From positions 1 to 52,817 of the forward strand of contig JAGVAH010000032.1 in NCBI GenBank assembly GCA_020060385.1: DNA of 52,817 nt. The letters run 5' to 3'. Numbering within the stretch: position 1 is the stretch's first letter; each line of letters opens with the position of its first letter. This document shows, piece after piece, positions 51,636 through 52,817 of the stretch. The position numbers were made by a program, and so were the translations under genes. The DNA comes from Syntrophobacterales bacterium (lineage in GTDB: Bacteria; Desulfobacterota; Desulfobaccia; Desulfobaccales; 0-14-0-80-60-11). The notes under the pieces are model-generated. The model searched no databases, had not been told where the DNA came from, and worked only from the letters and a program-made list of their open reading frames with translations.

Positions 51636-52082
51636 TCATTCCCCCCACACCATGTCACTCCTGACCCAGCCGATCTCCTCGTTTTCCAGGTAATAACCGA
51701 TTTTTACCCATTTCCCCTTTTCCTCAAAGAGCTTATAGATCATGCCGCCTTCAGCCTGCTCCACCACTTTATATTTCAGGCCGGGACCTTTGCGGATATT
51801 CACCCGGTCCGGGACCACCAGCACGGTTTGGACCTTCCTATTGATCAGCGGATAGTAAACCCAGCCGGTATTGCCCTCCCAGTCTCTGATTTGCACCCAG
51901 GAGCCTTTAGTCTTCTGCACCTCCACCGGGTATCCGAAGTGGGCCTGAAAAAGGATGTCGGCGCTGGTGCTGGGAGCGTTGCGGACGTTGACATTTTTCT
52001 TGGCAATGCTGGCCATGGAGGCCCAGGCTGGTCCCAGCAGCAGGGCCATCCAGATAACTATCAGGGATAAAATTCTCAGCAT
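51636..52082 (-). CDS. Exported protein with two bacterial SH3 domains
   Basis: A 148-residue secreted protein. The signal peptide ends WASMA near residue 23. Two SH3b domains follow: about 26-80 (KKNVNVRNAPSTSADILFQA, then WVQIRDWEGNTGWVY) and about 86-145 (VNIRKGPGLKYKVVEQA, then WVKIGYYLENEEIGWV). SH3b domains commonly bind peptidoglycan peptides or mediate protein contacts; no catalytic domain is attached. AGGAGG six bases before the ATG sets the start. The 153-base gap to the small lipoprotein gene allows co-transcription. Confidence 0.85.
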   Translation of the reverse strand: MLRILSLIVIWMALLLGPAWASMASIAKKNVNVRNAPSTSADILFQAHFGYPVEVQKTKGSWVQIRDWEGNTGWVYYPLINRKVQTVLVVPDRVNIRKGPGLKYKVVEQAEGGMIYKLFEEKGKWVKIGYYLENEEIGWVRSDMVWGE

Positions 52083-52457
52083 AACCGTCCTCCTAGTGGA
52101 AAAAATATACCTCACCGGGGTTGGGCAAGGTTGCCTGTCGGTTAACGATCTGTTGATGGTGGTGGCCGGGAAAGGCGAAATGGCAGCCGCCCAGCCGGGG
52201 TTGCAGATTGCTGATCAGTTATAGGAAAGGAAAATCATCCATTGAACAAACGCGCCGGGAATCAATCGGTGAACCACAATCATGCCTGTGGTTCATTAAC
52301 CTTCATCATCCTACAAGAAAAAAAAAGAAGGTGTCAACCCCGGTTGCAGGGAGGTGTAAGGACAATTTATTGAAATGATTGCTATATTTTTTATTATTTT
52401 TCTTAATTTGGTCGGCTGGCGGTTTATACTGGTTGCCAAAAGTTTTTTCCGCCCCCT
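52083..52457. other. Intergenic region without recognised genes
   Basis: The part next to the SH3 gene should hold its promoter. No convincing coding or RNA gene was found; dispersed repeats begin immediately after this stretch. Confidence 0.5.
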
Positions 52458-52499
52458 CCCTCACCCTAACCCTCTCCCCCCGCTGGGGGGAGAGGGGAT
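52458..52499. repeat. Dispersed intergenic palindrome 'CCCTAACCCTCTCCCC' type
   Basis: CCCTCTCCCCC at 52470-52480 pairs with GGGGGAGAGGG at 52486-52496. The pattern of CCCTCACCCTAACCC followed by this hairpin recurs between genes in many bacterial genomes. Confidence 0.7.
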
Positions 52500-52607
52500 A
52501 AGAGGAAAGAACTTTTGGCAAATGCTATAATTCCTAGAAGTCATTTCAAAACCGAATTTTGAAGTCGTTTTGGTTCATCCAGGATGGCTTGATGGGAAAA
52601 AGTATCA

Positions 52608-52689
52608 CCCCCTTTTTTAAAGAGGGGTAGAAGTGATTATATAAGCGCCTGATAATCCCCATAAATCCCCCTTTAGAAAAGGGGGACTT
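52608..52689. repeat. Dispersed C/G-tract palindrome repeat
   Basis: Two hairpins built of CCCCCTTT / AAAGGGGG-type arms (52608-52627 and 52667-52685) flank AATCCCCATAAATCCCCC. This is a second common intergenic repeat family in this 400-base stretch. Confidence 0.65.
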
Positions 52690-52720
52690 AAAAAACCTCC
52701 TGCCATACTTTTGGGTGTTG

Positions 52721-52817
52721 ATACCATTTCGCCATCAAAAGACATTGAACTGTAGGGGCGAATCTTGTATTCGCCCTGTGCGGGCGGGCGAACACAAGGT
52801 TCGCCCCTACAAGAAAA
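52721..52817. repeat. 97-bp dispersed palindromic repeat, copy 2 (reaches window end)
   Basis: Same orientation and nearly the same sequence as 51029-51125. The outer arms GTAGGGGCGAA / TTCGCCCCTAC are perfect in this copy. It may continue past the window. Confidence 0.9.

Overview
The window is about 52.8 kb of GC-rich bacterial chromosome. Gene content suggests an anaerobic Desulfobacterota (deltaproteobacterial) lineage. The hints are a membrane pyrophosphatase, a def-fmt-DUF116 block, several B12-type radical SAM proteins, an FrhB-like iron-sulfur protein and several families of short dispersed palindromes. This placement is inference: there is no rRNA or other phylogenetic marker in the window.

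Region 1 (1-16900). The 3' end of hppA and a terminator are followed by a long leftward operon (16677 down to 663) for a pseudaminic-acid-type nonulosonate and its transfer. In transcription order it holds pseB, pseC, a divergent NeuB paralogue, pseF, a pseG-formyltransferase fusion, pseI, a hisH-like and a hisF-like gene, a PseA/WbpG-type amidotransferase, a Pse-associated methylase, a second methyltransferase and a 1658-residue multi-domain glycosyltransferase. No PseH acetyltransferase is seen; the formyltransferase domain fused to PseG is a natural candidate for N-formylation instead. The amidotransferase/HisH/HisF trio would convert an N-acyl group to an amidine.

Region 2 (16900-20700). 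An ArnT-like glycosyltransferase, an LptF/LptG-family permease and a Spy-like periplasmic protein: envelope functions.

Region 3 (20900-27450). One rightward B12-type radical SAM gene faces a leftward operon: B12-type radical SAM protein, PqqD-like (RRE) protein, two paralogous small proteins of 79 and 67 residues, a 202-residue protein with an NHLP/Os1348-like leader followed by 16 seven-residue repeats, and another large B12-type radical SAM protein. This looks like a RiPP-type or protein-modification system that I cannot match to a described one.

Region 4 (27800-38300). A divergent, tightly packed operon encodes a class III aminotransferase, an FrhB-like flavoprotein/ferredoxin, a creatininase-family amidohydrolase, an unrecognised 384-residue protein, an EPSP-synthase-like enzyme, a PhzF-like protein and a BchC-like dehydrogenase. 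It looks like a small-molecule biosynthetic cluster and may belong with region 3. It converges on a caspase-fold (CHAT/C25-like) protein, which has a 50-residue helical protein with a strong sigma70-type promoter upstream of it.

Region 5 (38800-52800). Mostly housekeeping and envelope genes: an unknown lipoprotein, lytic transglycosylase, def, fmt, DUF116, a serine beta-lactamase-like hydrolase, PAP2 phosphatase, Bax-inhibitor-1 protein, DUF599 protein, a hybrid histidine kinase, a small lipoprotein and an SH3 protein. The last 2 kb is rich in dispersed palindromic repeats, including two 97-bp copies of one element.

No tRNA, rRNA, CRISPR array, transposase or integrase was recognised.
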